DNA from: an uncultured Chitinophagaceae bacterium
Lineage (GTDB): Bacteria > Bacteroidota > Bacteroidia > Chitinophagales > Chitinophagaceae
Reading direction: 5' to 3'
DNA length: 8,102 nucleotides
NCBI GenBank assembly: GCA_946885665.1
Contig: CAMPGT010000181.1
Location: 1-8,102, forward strand
The first letter of the stretch is position 1. Every line of letters begins with the position of its first letter. Made by a program: the position numbers and the translations under genes. A model generated the notes under the pieces. That model was not told the origin of the DNA, did not search any database, and worked only from the letters and a program-made list of their open reading frames with translations. Below are positions 7,481-8,102 of this stretch, piece by piece.

Positions 7481-8102
7481 TTAACTGCAACGAGCTCTCG
7501 GTCCAAGTCTGCTTGTGCAGTTCAATGGTCTAATTCGGTAGTCTCCGCACGCGAGAGCCTCGCCTTCTACCGGTAGTTTCTCGCCACTACCTCCATGGAG
7601 AACAACGTTGGTTTTAAATTTGACATGAATCATTCCCCCTACACCTTCAAATTTTAACGTATTTAGGAATACAGTATCCTGCAATAAGACTCGGAACTTC
7701 TGCTCTTCGTTATCAAAAGTGAAAGCCATGCTGTACGACACTCCGTCCACGGCAGTAACATACTTACCTGGAAAAATTGAGTTCCCAATCGAAGTATCTA
7801 ACAGACTTAGATTTAATATTCTGGTATTAGGAGTTGCATCGTATGGATTGGAGGCGACGATTAGCGTTTGAAAACTCCCGAAACTAATCGCCCATGTCGA
7901 ATCGTCCGGTGATATAAAACCATAATTTTGATTACCTATTCGAAATTTGACAAACTGCGTGTTCGAAGGTATATCAGCACCGTCGGTGCAAACAAATATT
8001 TCGTCTATTTGATTTTCTCCCAACTTAAGAGTAATGTTTTTACTGCCGCTTTCTTTCATTTGGACCAGATCCCAAGCGTGTAATACAGCAGGAAGTTCTC
8101 CA
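7481..8102 (-). CDS. Hypothetical protein, C-terminal fragment (5' end outside window)
   Basis: The frame has no stop from 8102 to the TAA at 7483-7481. Before the internal ATG at 8059 it continues with GELPAVLHAWDLVQ, so the real start lies beyond the right edge. Taking 8059 as the start would be an artefact. About 207 residues are visible. They are rich in Asn, Ser, Thr, Phe and Val in short beta-like runs (FVKFRIGNQNYGFI, TWAISFGSFQTLIVAS, KFRVLLQDTVFLN, GMIHVKFKTNV), with no membrane helix and no catalytic motif that I can name. This fits a beta-sandwich exported or lipoprotein-type protein, common among uncharacterised Bacteroidota proteins, but the N-terminus that would show a signal is missing. 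The last 25 or so residues become rich in Arg and Cys (CGDYRIRPLNCTSRLGPRAR) and look unlike the rest. A frame slip near the end could explain this, since the +1 frame gives a short acidic end and a stop. It is convergent with the small membrane protein gene. Confidence 0.75.
   Translation of the reverse strand, partial: GELPAVLHAWDLVQMKESGSKNITLKLGENQIDEIFVCTDGADIPSNTQFVKFRIGNQNYGFISPDDSTWAISFGSFQTLIVASNPYDATPNTRILNLSLLDTSIGNSIFPGKYVTAVDGVSYSMAFTFDNEEQKFRVLLQDTVFLNTLKFEGVGGMIHVKFKTNVVLHGGSGEKLPVEGEALACGDYRIRPLNCTSRLGPRARCS

Noticed and set aside
7481..8059. Complete 192-residue protein starting at ATG 8059
   Set aside because: The frame stays open to base 8102 with protein-like residues, so the ATG is probably internal and the gene is cut by the window edge.
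1..8102. CRISPR array, tRNA, rRNA, insertion sequence or phage gene
   Set aside because: No regular direct repeats, no cloverleaf-like segment, and no transposase or integrase motif were seen on either strand.

Overview
The window looks like part of a Bacteroidota chromosome, most likely from a Cytophagales-type soil or water bacterium. This rests on protein style (a TonB-dependent receptor beside a large hybrid histidine kinase with Cytophagales-like HAMP and GAF segments), moderate GC, and start codons without clear Shine-Dalgarno sequences. The placement is inferred from family resemblance, with no marker gene to confirm it.

The left two thirds (1-5814) is one leftward block of three tightly spaced genes. 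In transcription order they are a YfiR-family (DUF4154) periplasmic protein (5814-5227), a 749-residue TonB-dependent outer-membrane receptor (5217-2968), and a hybrid sensor histidine kinase/response regulator that starts at GTG 2952 and runs off the left edge after 984 residues. The gaps are 9 and 15 bases, so co-transcription and translational coupling are likely. The kinase reads TM, periplasmic helical domain, TM, tandem HAMP, GAF, HisKA, HATPase, REC1, REC2 (cut). Together the genes place one protein in each envelope layer. This suggests a trans-envelope signalling unit in which a receptor and a YfiR-like protein tune a kinase, comparable to YfiR control of the diguanylate cyclase YfiN in Pseudomonas but with a phosphorelay output.

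From 5815 to 6712 there is about 900 bases without a convincing gene. It should hold the promoter of the operon. Near its right end is a strong bidirectional intrinsic terminator (6635-6669), which overlaps a 48-codon open stretch that may be a gene remnant.

The right part holds a small rightward gene for a three-helix membrane protein of unknown function (6713-7057), a poorly coding gap with short open fragments (7058-7480), and the 3' end of a leftward gene of unknown function (7481 to the right edge). The frame of that last gene is open through base 8102, so it is a fragment of a longer gene and not a complete 192-residue protein.
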